From Karalla daura (taxonomy: Eukaryota > Chordata > Actinopteri > Chaetodontiformes > Leiognathidae), in assembly GCA_029224185.1 (NCBI GenBank), contig CM055207.1, positions 15,269,791-15,333,790 on the forward strand: a stretch of 64,000 bases of DNA, written 5' to 3'. Below the pieces are notes generated by a model. The model searched no databases. It was not told where the DNA came from and saw only the letters and a program-made list of their open reading frames with translations. Made by a program: the position numbers and the translations under genes. The number at the start of each line of letters is the position of its first letter. The stretch's first letter is position 1. Below, in pieces: positions 27,161 to 39,665 of the stretch.

Positions 27161-29981
27161 GTATAACACGTCTGGCCTCGTGGAGTTTGATGGAGCTGTC
27201 GATTTGGTGTTCTGACTTGTTCAACGTGCGCTAGCGGAGGTTCGGTGCGGTCGCGCGGTTCTATTCGGTGTGTTCGGGGCAGTTTTCGGGGTAGACCTTT
27301 GTGCGGAGTGAGAGGGAAAGACAGCGAGGGAAGTTAAGGCAACGGTGGGAAATCTGCATCTCATTTGAATGTCAAATCCGCCTGCGGACCATCAGCGCCA
27401 GGAGGTCTCATCAACATGCCCCCCAGGCGTCCTGTGTGTCCTCCATCAGCCCAGGGATCACCAGGGAAGACTGGGGGGGGGGGGGGGGCGGGGGGGCCAG
27501 GAAAGTAGCCAGGAAAGTCATTGCCTTCACTTCTAGGGACTGTAAGGACGAAGTTTTTCCTTTGTTTCAAGGTGCTCCTCTGCTTGGCTCATCGACAAAA
27601 CTTCATTTGCTCTATCGGAGTTTTGGAGTGGCAAAACACTCAGATTCAAAAAGTCTGTTGAACATAGTCTGGAAAGTTGTCTTTGTATGAATAACCGTGT
27701 GTAATCTTATGCTTGGAACTAAAATGTTCACACTTGGCAAGTCACATTTCGCTTGGCTTGATGACTGTGTGTATTTAGTCTACATGTGAAACAAAAGTCT
27801 CGATAGCCAACACTCCTATTCTGCCTTTGACGTTGCCCTGATCTTTTTTTCTTGAATTCCAAGGATTGTCCAAATATAGACGTGTGAGATTACTGTCCCG
27901 ATTACAGCTTTGCCACAGAGCGCCCATTTTGCAAGAGATCTCTGCATAATTGATGACGAAATTACATAATCGTCTGTTGCAGAGGCCAAAGCCACAATGG
28001 GTTGATGAAAGGAGTCATTAACTGGGTTAAATAACTGTGAAAATAAACCGTTCTCGAGAGCGCCCGAGGGTACACAGACCCCCGGACCACAAATCTCTAA
28101 TAACTCACTTGTTCTCTTTTGCTGATACCCAACTGAGGGATTTGGGTTGCCGGGTCTGAAATAAGCATTTTCAGCTCTAGGACAGGATATGGGTTGATTA
28201 GACGGGGCAGATGGACTTAAAAGCATCAGGTCCCCGAGGGTTACGTAATGGTAATACCACGCCGTGTGAACGGCGAAATCTTTGGGAATTCGCAGCGAGC
28301 TCAACAACTCATCCCCCCCCCACCCCGACTTAATCCAGCCTCATCACTGAGCTCTTCCCATTTGTGTCGGGGCCGCATCCTCATCCTCATCATCATCATC
28401 GTGCCTGGTGAACTGGTTGATTTGCCCCGAACTGGCCAGGGCGGCTGTGTACCTGCCCCGGCCTCATTTATGACTCTCCGATTCGAGGCCTTATAGTCCA
28501 CAGGCCCGTTTTTATAACTCCACTTTCATCATTCCCCCGCTGGTCTCCAGCAGTCCGGCCCCGGTTCCGGGTGAAGCACCCGCAGGAGGACATATTGACT
28601 AATGTGCCTGGCTGTGGTGTTGTCTTTGTACGTCTGTTGCCCTCTGACCCCTCTCCCACACACACACAAACACACACGCACACGCACACACGCACAGCCA
28701 CACCCTAACAACGGCCCCGAGGGCGGTCAGCGTTTGTCACTTTGCTCGATGAATCATTGACCCGACGCCGTGCTGGACGCCGTGACGGAGGAAACCGAGG
28801 CGGGCAGAGCAGAGGTTTTTTTTCTCCCTCGGTGCACCTTGAAGTTGTCCGGGGAGATTCGGGCCAAGGTCAGACCGTGCCCGATTTCCGCCAGTCCCGC
28901 GGTAGCACTCTTCCGAGCTCCCTCCTGTCTTTCTCCAGCAGGAACCTCGCGCCTCGGGCCTTACGGCTCCGGCGTGGTGCGGCCTCTCCAGAGCCGCCGG
29001 GCAGATATCTCCCCATCAGGATCCATTGTGTGCACCGTCAGAGTCAGAGGGGAGGGGAGCGCGCGCGCGTGTGTGTGTTAGCGTGTGCGTCATCTCTGAG
29101 TGCGCCTTTTTCCTTCTTTTTTTCTCTCCCGTCCTTTTCGTCTCGCAACAGAGGCTATTTCGGTTCGCCCCGGAGAGCGCCGCTCGCTGCGTAGTGAGGA
29201 AGCTGGCCACCTGCCCGACTCTGACTGTGCGCTGAGGTCACTACGGTATTACGCTGGAAGGAGGGCCGGCGGGAGTGGGGGCTGCGGAGGGGGCGGGGAG
29301 TCAGCTCGGCTCATTCCAGCCGTTTCTCATGGAAAACACCAACTCCGGGCAGGTTCCACATGCCGGCGGTTAAAGCAGGGGCCGACCGATTTTTTTTTTT
29401 TTTCCCCCCACGAATCGGCCCGTCTGCGCTTCACTGGTGTGGACTCCACGTCCTGTAAACGCTGAGCGTCCTGCAGTAGGGTCTCGAGCCCTCGCTCTTG
29501 TTTACATGAGAGCGAACACAAATGAGTTAACTGGAGTCAGATGCGGTGACGTGCGCGGCGTTGGGCTTTCTCGTTGCTGCCCGTGTCTCAGGAAACGCCT
29601 GTGAGAGTAGGTTTTTGGCCCCGGTCGTCCAGCCGCTGTTGTCCCAGGCTGCACGGGAGGCTGACGGGGAACGGCAGGAGTGTGATGTGTGCGTGATGCG
29701 TTGCTTTCAGCGTGACGCGACCTCCGACCAAGGTCACGCAGTCGGGCAAACTCTGGACTCTCGTCTCGACGCAGGGCTCTCGGGGGGAAAGCGCACAAGT
29801 GGGGCGAGATGTCGAGAGTCGAATGCAAAATGGCAGCTGTGGTTCACTGGGAAACATCTCTATCATTGCATTACTGGAAATGGTTCAGGGATACAGACGA
29901 GAGCCAAGAAAATGTGCAAGCCTCCCCTTTTTCTCTGAAGTATTAATCACTTCAGAAGTGACGGATGTGTGTGCGTGTGTG
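27161..29981. other. Intergenic, mixed composition, no gene seen
   Basis: CpG-rich at both ends (27.16-27.5 and 28.7-29.8 kb), AT-richer between. It contains a poly-G stretch near 27474-27496, CA repeats at about 28659-28700, and a poly-T run at 29391-29403. No protein similarity recognised. Confidence 0.5.
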
Positions 29982-30081
29982 NNNNNNNNNNNNNNNNNNN
30001 NNNNNNNNNNNNNNNNNNNNNNNNNNNNNNNNNNNNNNNNNNNNNNNNNNNNNNNNNNNNNNNNNNNNNNNNNNNNNNNNN
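29982..30081. other. Assembly gap (100 N)
   Basis: Second 100-N placeholder, entered from a GTGTGTGCGTGTGTG microsatellite. No gene model I can see crosses it. Confidence 0.98.
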
Positions 30082-30571
30082 TTTCTGAGATAAACGTTTG
30101 AGGGTTGGGTGTCTGCACCAAAGCCGTATTGTTTAGGGCAAAAAAATGCAAAACTCTTTTAAAAGTACGAATAGTATAATGTGGTGTACTAAAAGGGAGA
30201 CAGGTGCTCCGGTCAACCACTCCGGCTCCTTTAAACAAACAAACAAGGTGCTGAGGTGCCGAACAAAATGCAGGAAATTTGCATCATGGCCCGCACGGAA
30301 AAAAGTCAGCCTGGTTAATAAACAAACCCCGGAGACTCGCTCACATTCAAACACGCATTGCAAATCCACCGTCTGCCGCCTGCCTCGCTCCGCCTCTGCT
30401 CCCTCCGTCTGGAGCGTCTCCCACGGCATCCATTTGCCTCCTTTGTGCAGGTAACATAATAGAGGCCGGACTCTGTGCCTCCGAGGCTCTCCCGCTCCGC
30501 TCGCTCGTATCAAACTGCAAACACAGCGGTCGCCACGCAACCCTGCGCAAACACGGCCGAGCGCGGCGACG

Positions 30572-30613
<42 letters not shown>

Positions 30614-33600
30614 ATTGCTACGCAACACGAACGTTCTCAGCAGACGCGCACGTGCGAGCCTGGGACGCAGCGGACGGTCGGAAGGCCTGTGAGGTCGCCG
30701 CTTTCACGTCGTGCCGAGGCGATGCCCGTCACTGTCGGGACTCGTGAAGAGATGAGACCCGCAGGTTGGAAAATTTCCCACAGGCCTGTAGAGCCGGGTG
30801 CCACTCCGCCTCGATGCATTCCTGTCTGTGGGGGCGAAGCTCTATTGACCATGAGTCAGTGAATTGTCGATCGGTTTTGGTTCGTTACGAAGGCCAGAAA
30901 TGAATCCGGGACAAAGGATTGAAATTGAAACGGAAGATTTTCCTATTGAAAGAGACTCGTTCTAGTTCTCATAATGAACTGTGCTTCTATTAGAAATTAG
31001 TGTCCCATTGTTATACTGCGTGCAAAATGTCCACTGTGTTGTAATTTCGACATAATCTTATGGATAAATATCAATCCATTTGCAATGATTGCAGTTCATT
31101 ATGTACTAAAGATTGTATCCACATGTTTGTTATGCACCATGTTCAGAACAAATGATTGTTTCGTAGTCTTCATATCCCCGGGTGATTATTATTATTATAT
31201 AGATCATCACCAGGGTGTTTTCTGTGTTTCTGTATTTCATCTTTATCTGAGGATGTGAGGAAATGCAACATCCAAAAACAAGATATAAAGAAACAAAAAC
31301 AAATAACACATGCTCCGTGGCTGAGCAATTCCACTGACTCAGGGAATCTGAAGCAGGCCAGCCACCCCTTATGTTCACTTTCATAAGGAGCTTGATCTTT
31401 AATACTGACACAACACATTAAACCAGAGCAACTCTGGAAACTGGAAAATGCTGCTTGTCCTAAAAGCTCAGAGAATCCAATTGTCTTAATGGAAAATTAG
31501 GTGGCCGGGTGTGCTTGAGGAGAGACTGCAGTTATTGCGTTTCTGCTGGATTTGTGTCCCATTTCGCTGAGGCGATCGCCTGGAAAATTCTGATTTTATT
31601 GCCCCGTGGTCGGGTTGCAGTCAGGGCTGGTGGAAAGCGGCTTCCCAGTGAAGAGTGGAGGACCAGGTCCCAACAGATAAAGACTGACAAGACGCATCTT
31701 GGCAGCGAGACGCAGTAGACCTGTCAAACCCTGGCAGGCGATGAACCCGGGATGAGCCCCGGACACTGTGGATTTTCCCATCTGGAGGCGCCGCCACCTT
31801 TGTGGGAGATCGTCAATGCTGCCATCGGATTTAACGGCTGGTTTCCTCCGCTGCGTTACCCCGCCAGGTGTGGCCGGGCCGGCCCGCTCGCGGAGAGAGC
31901 TCCATCCACAATTCATGAGAGGAAACCGGAGCCGCCAAAGTGGAGAAAGACTCCCGCACAGGGAGGAAGCTGTGGGAGTGGGGGGTGTGGCGGGGGAGTT
32001 GGTGGAGCGGGCTGGAGAGTTGCCGGGTCGGGGCGGACGGGGGATGGGAGCGGGGCGATTGAAGGAGTGAAAAGAGCGGGGGGGGGGGCGGGGGGGGGGG
32101 TGGCCGCGGCGGGGAAACCGATGAGGCCTTGTTTTCACTGGCCGTGGGGTGTTTAGAAAACACTCGTGACCTCGGGCCCCCTTGTCCCCTCTGGACGCGA
32201 TAAGGCCCCAGGCCCCAGAAGTGTGTCACTTTGCACAACGGGGGGGATGATGCTGACGTGGTAGTTGAGGCCCGGGGGGCTGCACACTCCATGTGTCTGT
32301 TTGGGGCGATGGTGCCATTCCCCAGTGTGATTCGGCAGAGGAGTCTTCCAAGCGTCAAAACAGACGCCACCTCATGAGAACGAACTCCCCGCGTTTACAT
32401 TTGTCAGCGTGTGTGTGTGTGTGGTGTGTGTGTGTAATGGGTGTAGACCTGTAGATGCGTGTAGAGGTTTGGGGTTGGCGGCGGTTCTCAAAAAGCTGAG
32501 CTTCTCACTTTAATGTCGCCAGCGCGAGGCGTGACGCCAGTGTCCAGTGTTTGCGTTGTGAGAGGATGTGAATACGAATGTGCGTGTGTGTAAGCTTTTT
32601 CCATTCACTCACCCATGAAATCCAAGCAGCCCCCACTCTCTGTGCCGTCACCCGAGAGCACCGCGGGGGGGGGCCGCTCGTTTCGCCCCTTCTGCTCAAA
32701 CGTGAGCGTTTCTCCTTCCCGCGCGTCTCACTCCGGCCAAAAGGGAGAAAACTCCAGGGGGGGTCGGCCACGTCTGCCAGAGCACGTGACATAAATTCTG
32801 GAAATGATGTGACTTCTCTCGTCCTGCCGGGCTCACTTTGCATCCATAGGCGACGCGACTCGACTGCAAGGCGAACAGAACGCCGCATATGGAGAGGGGG
32901 GCCATTTCTCGGATATTTGCCGTGTCTCGGGGCCAACATTTGATTGGAATAGCTTTTATTTATTGCCTTTTGGGTGCTGCAAGCGTGGCGGCCTCGGGTT
33001 CAGTGTCAGTGCATTCTAAGCGGAGCAGACAGTGCACTCGCTCCCTCAGACATTCCCACTATGCGGTAACTCACAACATGCTCTCCTGGGCCACATGTAT
33101 ATATATAGAGTCCTCGAGCATTTGCCCTCACTGTCCGAGGGCCAGCGGACAGATTTACTGGGAAACACTTCTCCAGCATGTCCAGCTTCTGTCCAGCAGA
33201 TGAATTTCACACGGGTGCAGGCTTTTCATGCTTTTCAGGGGGCGTATTTATAGCGGCCGAGACCGGGGCGGCGGAGGCATGCGGGCCCTGCCTCCTCCGA
33301 CCTCGCCATGTTTAAGTGATGCTGGGGGCCGCAGGGGTGGAGCAGTGGCATGTCATTCCCTTCTAAATCCAAACCTTGTTTACGACAATAGCGACTCTAC
33401 TACGAGCCGCGAAGCACCGCGCCGGGCCAGCCGCTTTGAAGTCACGGGCCTTTTTGAGGCGTCTGGGCGAGCAGCGTGAACCTGCAAGCCAGTCACATAG
33501 CCGTCATCAGAGAGGGGAACAAGATATCATGGTGCACGGAAGAGATGCTACAATGCTATATTGAATGGCTTCTTTCTACCTTCCTTACATGTAACATGCA

Positions 33601-34380
33601 GTTATCTGGCACTGGACCTGATCTCAATACACTCCGGTGTGAAATGTGACAAACAGCCATGGAGGGGATTATTAGCAGACTGTAAAGCTCTCCTGAGGGA
33701 GACCTGAGTGTATTGACAAGACATGACAACACCACACCAAACAAGTTAAACATGTGGGCTAAACGCCCTAATATATGTGCATTTTGTTTGGTCAAGACTC
33801 TGTGACAGAGACAGAGCAGCTGAGTGACTCCTGGCTACAGCTCCGCTCGCCCCCGTGCTTGAAAAGCAGGCTATCATCTGTCCGGCCCTACCTCCGCAGA
33901 ACAGATTAGTGTAAACGATCCTCATTTCCAATGGTAGGTAACACAACACAGATTATTATTCTGTGCTGTGGACTCTTCCTGTGGCATGAATCTTTAAACG
34001 GGTGACTGTAATCCATACAGCTACCCGGCTTCCCAGGGTGGGGGCCAGCTACCTGATGCTACCTGGAGACAAACTGAACTCCTCCACTTCCAAGACCACG
34101 CTCAGATTGCTCACCCCCTGACATCCAAAGGTGAATGAGCTCCCTGAGACGAAAACTCAACCAGAAATATCTTCCTCTTCTTTTTTTTTAAGCATGAAGG
34201 CATTTCAAATTTGCCTGTCGTGTCACCCCGGCAGCTAGATTACGAAACTCACGGCATCTATGGAGGATTAAAGCCGTAAAGGCAAGCCTTAGTAGAGAAG
34301 AGAACCAAATGAGTGAAAAAAGATGCACTGCAGAGATTTTAATCCCGTCATACGGTAAGTGCGCTGGAGGACTGTAATCT
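30082..34380. other. Intergenic, no gene seen
   Basis: Contains a 43-base C homopolymer (30572-30614), an AT-rich island at about 30890-31450 with a 12-bp inverted repeat (30970-30981 and 31092-31103), a CpG/G-rich stretch at 31850-32130, and CA/GT repeats at 32409-32434. No open frame resembles a protein I know. Confidence 0.5.
30572..30614. repeat. C homopolymer, 43 bases
   Basis: Uninterrupted C run, the longest in the window. Other long runs are C28 at 3430-3457, C21 at 7712-7732 and G25 at 11211-11235. Lengths of such runs are unreliable in any assembly. Confidence 0.95.
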
Positions 34381-34398
34381 GATGGTCTGCATGTTTCA

Positions 34399-34413
34399 GT
34401 TACCTGTGGCAAC
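34399..34413 (+). promoter_or_regulatory. tekt3: Candidate RFX X-box upstream of tekt3
   Basis: GTTACC TGT GGCAAC: two inverted half-sites matching the RFX X-box pattern (GTTRCC, spacer, RGYAAC), with a 3-base spacer, about 540 bp before the tekt3 start codon. RFX factors, often with FOXJ1, drive motile-cilium genes, so the site fits the gene. A GTAAACG near 33913 is a weak FOXJ1-like site. Confidence 0.5.
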
Positions 34414-34544
34414 AGAAGTAGCCTCTGTGTCAACAGAAATCTTGGATGGGCGGCTCCTGCGGCCAGGACTGCGCGCTGCCATTGGCTCGCCCAAATGAAT
34501 GACTCACCGACTTGTCCATCCATTATGCATGCCAGTCTACCTTT

Positions 34545-34632
34545 AGTGCATTCTTGAGCTCGTTTCCAGGTAAGCACAACTGAGAGGGAGCCAGTCGACG
34601 CTGAATCTCCGAGCAGCCAACGAGAAGCTCTG
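34545..34632 (+). other. tekt3: Candidate tekt3 non-coding 5' exon
   Basis: Sequence ending AGAAGCTCTG at a good donor GTGAGA (34633), about 220 bp after the X-box. A plausible acceptor (AAGCAG, ending 34915) precedes the coding exon. The 5' end is a guess; this is inference without transcript data. Confidence 0.3.
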
Positions 34633-34938
34633 GTGAGACATTTCTTTGGTTTGTGATGCTTCTCTAGGCCACTTTCATTGTGGTCTCTTGAAACCCTTGT
34701 CTCATAAAAACCGCTGGTTTTAATGGGCCAGGTAGACATTTCAAATTTATCTGAGAATACTTCTTATATGCAGGACCTATTGTGTTGTCTCTGATGTGTG
34801 GTCGTGTAACCGATCATCCAAGTGACCATCTAAATGTCTTGGATTTTCATGTGATTTACATGTGAACACTTGAACTGCTATGAACAAAGGTTTTGTGCAC
34901 TGGACTGTGAAGCAGGGACAGCCTGACGGGAGGCAGAC

Positions 34939-35505
34939 ATGGAGCTGATGGGATCCACTCTGACAGCCACGTATGCTCGGCCAAAAACCAGCCACTTCCT
35001 GCCTGCCATCTCCACCATGGCGTCCAGCTATCGCAACCCCCAGCCTGCCCTGGCCATGAGTCCCAGTGCCAATCTGTGGAGGACCAACAGCTATTACAGG
35101 ACCAGCGCTGTTGTTCCAGGCCCCTCCATACAGAGGGAGAGTCTGGACCTGCTCCGGTCCAAGACCATGTTCTACCCCTCCAACAGGACGGCGCTGTCAA
35201 CGCGCTACACCCCTGACGACTGGCACAAATCCAACCAGAGCAACTACACGGAGTCTGAGTCGGCCCGGAAGAGTGCAGAGAGGCTCAGGAGAGACACCAT
35301 CCGGCTGATACAGGACAGGGAGCAGGTGACCAGGCGGACCCAGGAGGCCACCAGCAAGAACATCGGGGAGCGACTCAATGACATCGTCTTCTGGAAGTCT
35401 GAGCTGAGCCACGAAATTGACAACATGGTGACAGAGATAGCGACCCTCGTTGAGGTCAAGAAGAGGCTGGAGAGAGCCCTGGCAGAGACTGCAGGGCCGC
35501 TTCAG
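34939..35505 (+). CDS. tekt3: tekt3 coding exon 1
   Basis: Start codon to ALAETAGPLQ at donor GTGAGA, 189 codons. Includes TALSTRYTPDDWHKSN and ERLNDIVFWKSELSHEID, the first tektin rod segment. The ATG is preceded by GAGGCAGAC; no upstream in-frame start fits the family better. Confidence 0.95.
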
Positions 35506-38500
35506 GTGAGAATGGACGCCAAGTGCTCATGTGACCATGTGTGCGTGTCTCCTAGCATGAAGATCCAATCTTTGGCATATTGACGGGAATGTTGTCTTGT
35601 CGTTGATCGTGCTTGTCATGTCTCAAGCTGCGTCACTGTATCTGTGGTGAGACAGCCTTGACGAGAGTACCTCGCTTGGTTGTAGCAACAGTATCTGTCT
35701 ATTAATTAGGTCACCTCGGTGCACCGTGTAAACCGCTACTGGCCGTTTGTGTCGCCCACAGTGGGTCACCTCGTTCGGGCTGCAGATCTGATGACACAGA
35801 CAGCTTGTTAAGGCTGAGATCATGTGGCAACAGGTTTTCTTAGAGACTTCCCCAGGTTGCTGAAACCAGAGAATGCAGCCTTATGCTCATCAGTCCCCAA
35901 CAGTGGTGTGTGAGTCCCCATGGTGATGAAGAGACACCTGTGACCCTCAAGGTGTCCTGTGGTGTCCATCACTGGAACAGATATCCACTAGAGTCCTGTG
36001 TGTCCTCTAGGTGTTCGTCTCTCTCAAGTGCATCCAGTGAAGGCACAGTTTTATTCAGATGTGGGTTGGAGGCAAGGTCATTACCTTTAACTGTAGTAAT
36101 TTGAGACTAGTTCCTTTTGGGGAGTTCATATCAGAGGCTTATATAATATGTTAAATCACATTATATTACATTATTATACATAAGTGTTACTCATTCCATA
36201 TGTTACTCATTTCATAGGTTTTCCTATTGAGGCTGTGATGCAGACAATGACAATGTATGTGATGGATTCTGTTGCTCACCTTTCACCATCAAAGAAGATT
36301 CTCTGACATGAAGCAATTTTCTCCCCGGATGCAACCATCTAAACTTGTTTTAGTCGTGATCGCTTTGTCAATAGGTGTCTCAAGAGTGTTTGTACCACAG
36401 AGAGAAGCGGATGTCCATTGACCTGGTACATGACAATGTTGAGAAAGACCTCATAAAGGTAACCCCAAAGTGGTGTGACCTTTTTGTACATCATCGTGAC
36501 CTCTGATGAAAAGCTCGACGCAAACGAGTGGTTTCTCACACACGTATTTCTACTGCGCTGTGGCAAGGAGGTGGAAGTCATCAAGTCATGCCAGGAGAGG
36601 ATGAGGCGACATCTGGACCGGGCTGTCGCTCAGCTTGCGTGAGTCTGAACAGAATTCACTGGCATCATGTTGCTGACAATGTTGGATGATCTCCCGCAAC
36701 GTGAGATTGAGTATACGTGCTGATCCCTCTCTGTCTCGCTTTTCTGGGCCGCTTAGGTCAAACCGAGCTGCCCAGCATGAACTAGAAAGAGACATAAATG
36801 ACAAATTGGCAGCCCAGAGGATAGATGACAGGTGTCATCACCTGAGAAACACGTCGGATGGTATCAGCTACTACAGAGGGATTGAAAGACTGGACCCCTC
36901 GTGAGTATGGTTTTATATCATCAATTATTGACCGGCCCGTTTCACCACACCAAACAGCCACCGGCAATTTCTCATGTTTCTTTAAACCAGTGTAGAGTTG
37001 CTGTCTGGGCTGTTTAGTTAACCCTGTCAAAGAGTATACTTAAAATGGGTTTAAACGTACCATGATAGGCCCATGTCTTCTACTCCATCTCCATCGCACG
37101 GTCTGGGTGGTGTAAAAGTCAAAGTTATTTTACACCAAGCACTTTTCTTATCTGATTTCGTATTGAAGACAGCCGGCCCTCAATGTGAGTTTTATTCCAA
37201 AACATGAACAATAGTTTGAAGGTAGCCTCAGGAATAGCATATTAAAGCCTAGATGAGAAAACAGTTCTTCGCTAGAGTTAGGATTGCCAGGCCATCGCTT
37301 GAGTGTGGATATTTAAACAAGTAAAAAAGTAAAAACAAACAAACAAAAGGGGATGAGCAGTCTCTGTTTCAGCTGTTTACATGTGAGCAGTATTTCCTGC
37401 AATCTTGCGTAACTATTTGGAAACAGGGTCTGAAAACGTATTACAACTTTGTTGTGTAAACAGGTTAATCGTAGACACAAATATAGACCCTAGAACGGTC
37501 CTGGAGCGAAAGACTGGGCCAATGTGGAGGGCTCCGTCCTCTGGTATGCATTAGGGCATGGACAAAATGTCAGATGTCATAAAGTTGACCTCCATAAACT
37601 AGCAGCTGCTACTGGCGTGACAGTGCATCTGAAAGTGCTTCGCTCAAATCCTCTTCATTATGCCGGACAGCGTCCATATGCGGTTTCCTCCGAACACCTG
37701 TGACGTCGTTCTCCATCCTCCCTCAGCCTCTCCCTGCCGGCCTCATGGTCCAAGTTCACCGATGACAACATCCTGCTCTCCCAGAGCGAGCGCGCCTCCT
37801 CCCACAAGCTCCGGGACGAGATCGAAGTCCTGCTGAACACCACGTCCAACGAGATGTGGAGCCAGTTCAGCAACGTCAACGTGGCCTTCACCAACCGCAT
37901 ATCGGAGACTGCAGACGCAAAGAACAGCCTGCAGACCCACCTGGCGAAGGTCACCACCTTCCCCGCGCGGCCTCGTCTCACTCAGCGACACGGCGTTTGC
38001 ATTTGTGCCGTGGTCCGATTCTCCCGCCTCTCCACCTGATTGTGCTCCATTGTGAAAATGTATGTGACAAACCGGATCAAAAGAGGCAGACACATGACCA
38101 AACGTCACGGGAAAAAGACAAAATCCATTCACCGGCGTCCGTCACTGGGCTAACCAGATTTGCCTATTAGGAAGACATCATGTGCTTGCATCATTCCCTC
38201 TCTCTCCTGTGTGCAATGCAAAGAGCGCATCAGACGCATGCAAATCCTAATGGACTGCCATGCGGCTGGTCCTGGGCGCTCGCCCTGTATGCAGAGGCCT
38301 GTGTTCCTGTTCACAGTCGGACAGACACTCTCACTAGAAGAGAGGAACAGCAATGGACGCCGCCCTCGTGCTTACGCCGTATCCTACACTGGTCGCCATT
38401 GTTCCCGGGCTCATTCGCCGAGGGCTACCTCCTTGAATCCACATCAGCTGTTGGACACCGACAGCAGCTGTGATGTGAGGCACACAGTCCTCAATAAAGC

Positions 38501-39507
38501 CCAGTCACTATCAGTGGTGAGGAGCGGTTACTCGCTGGAATTAGATTACGTCAAATGAGCTCGAACAGAGCCGGCCACTGTGCCGAGCTGATTTGAAACT
38601 TGCGAAGTGCAGCTTTTTCGCTTGATCCGGCCTCTTTTAACATTATCGACTACCTCTGCTTTTCGCCGCTGCTGTGTTTCCTGCGTTTTCCTGTTACTAC
38701 AACAACTCCAATCGCCCCCCCCCCCCCACTTCTTCTATTTTTACCCCCTCCACGTGTGCCGTGTCCTTTTTCAGACCCTGCAGGAGATCTTCCAGACGGA
38801 GATGCTGATCGAGTCCCTGAAGAAGGCCCTGAGGGACAAAGAGTCCCCGCTGAAGGTGGCCCAGACCCGGCTGGAGGAGAGGACCCGCAGGCCCAACGTA
38901 GAGCTGTGCAGGGACAATCCTCACCACAGGTGCCGGAGTTGCTTCACCGGCGGGAATTAACTCATGCACATTTAAGTTGAACATCAAAGTAGGCCCTATA
39001 CAGAGATACAGCATCACTCCATACTGTGTTTTAGAGAAAGAAAAGCAAGAATTTGGATGATTGGCTGTTTCAGTCTTACATTTTGTGTGAGGTATCACAC
39101 ACGGCTTGCCCACCGCATAATGGATAATCAGTAAAAGATGCTAATGGTTATGTTTCCCGTTTTTCCTAGTTCCATTCTGATTTCCTATTCCCGAAACAAT
39201 GATCTTCTGTCTATAATTCAACACCAGAACATAAACTGTAAGAAAGAGACAAGCAGCACGGAAACATTTTTTTCCCTACTTTTTCTCCAGGCTCGTGACT
39301 GAGGTGAGGGAGATCGAGGACACCATCCAGAAGCTCCAGGAGAGACTGATGGAGGCTGAGGGCACCCTGCAGGCCCTGGTCAAGACCAAAGTCAGCCTGG
39401 AGCACGACCTCTCCATCAAGGCCAATTCGCTCTTCCTGGAGCAGGAGAAGTGCATGAGCATGCGCAAGAGTTTTCCCAGCATGCCCCGCCTCGTGGGCTA
39501 CGCTTGA
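34939..39507 (+). CDS. tekt3: Tektin-3, complete gene, seven coding exons
   Basis: Tektins are coiled-coil filament proteins that line the inside of axonemal doublet microtubules; tektin-3 works in sperm flagella and motile cilia. Coding exons are 34939-35505, 36375-36458, 36568-36638, 36757-36900, 37727-37949, 38775-38929 and 39291-39507. They total 1461 nt, 486 aa plus stop (human about 490), with every junction in phase. The start MELMGSTLTATYARP matches the N-terminus remembered for TEKT3, as does FLPAISTMASSYR. The tektin signature RPNVELCRD is at 38889-38915 (residues about 402-410) and the C-terminus is EQEKCMSMRKSFPSMPRLVG. Heptad-like charged segments fill residues about 90-470. No breaks. 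It lies upstream of pmp22 on the same strand, as in human. The residues after the signature (NPHH) are unusual. Confidence 0.96.
36375..36458 (+). CDS. tekt3: tekt3 coding exon 2
   Basis: VSQECLYHREKRMSIDLVHD then NVEKDLIK, 28 codons, acceptor CAATAG, donor GTAACC. Too short to be found as a long open frame. Confidence 0.93.
36568..36638 (+). CDS. tekt3: tekt3 coding exon 3
   Basis: EVEVIKSCQERMRRHLDRAV then AQL plus two bases of an Ala codon, acceptor TGGCAAG, donor GTGAGT. Separated from exon 2 by only 109 bp. Confidence 0.92.
36757..36900 (+). CDS. tekt3: tekt3 coding exon 4
   Basis: SNRAAQHELERDINDKLAAQ then RIDDRCHHLRNTSDGISYYR and GIERLDP, acceptor CGCTTAG, donor GTGAGT. Confidence 0.94.
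37727..37949 (+). CDS. tekt3: tekt3 coding exon 5
   Basis: SLPASWSKFTDDNILLSQSE then LRDEIEVLLNTTSNEMWSQF and NRISETADAKNSLQTHLAK, acceptor CCCTCAG, donor GTCACC (weak). Confidence 0.94.
38775..38929 (+). CDS. tekt3: tekt3 coding exon 6, with the tektin signature
   Basis: TLQEIFQTEMLIESLKKALR, KVAQTRLEERTRRPNVELCR, then DNPHH plus two bases of an Arg codon, acceptor TTTTTCAG, donor GTGCCG. The nonapeptide RPNVELCRD is the hallmark of all tektins. Confidence 0.95.
39291..39507 (+). CDS. tekt3: tekt3 coding exon 7 (last)
   Basis: LVTEVREIEDTIQKLQERLM then EGTLQALVKTKVSLEHDLSI and the C-terminus LVGYA before TGA. Acceptor TTCTCCAG. Confidence 0.95.
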
Positions 39508-39659
39508 ATTAGAGGTCGAAGACGACAGATCCGACGTTTTGATGTGTTTGGAGTGACATAGGGGGTGGTTTGGGTGCTTGCAGACGCTGTTTTCGGGAAT
39601 CCGAGCGCGGAAGGGTGCTTCATGTTGAGCATTGTATCCGTTAATGTATTTAAAAAGAA

Positions 39660-39665
39660 ATTAAA
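39660..39665 (+). terminator. tekt3: Candidate tekt3 polyadenylation signal ATTAAA
   Basis: ATTAAA, the commonest variant signal, 153 bp after the stop codon and followed at once by GT-rich TGTGTTGTTATTG. It would give a short 3' UTR of about 170 nt, typical of tektin genes. Confidence 0.5.

Noticed and set aside
34188..34739. 183-codon open frame on - upstream of tekt3
   Set aside because: No recognisable similarity, and it overlaps the likely tekt3 promoter.
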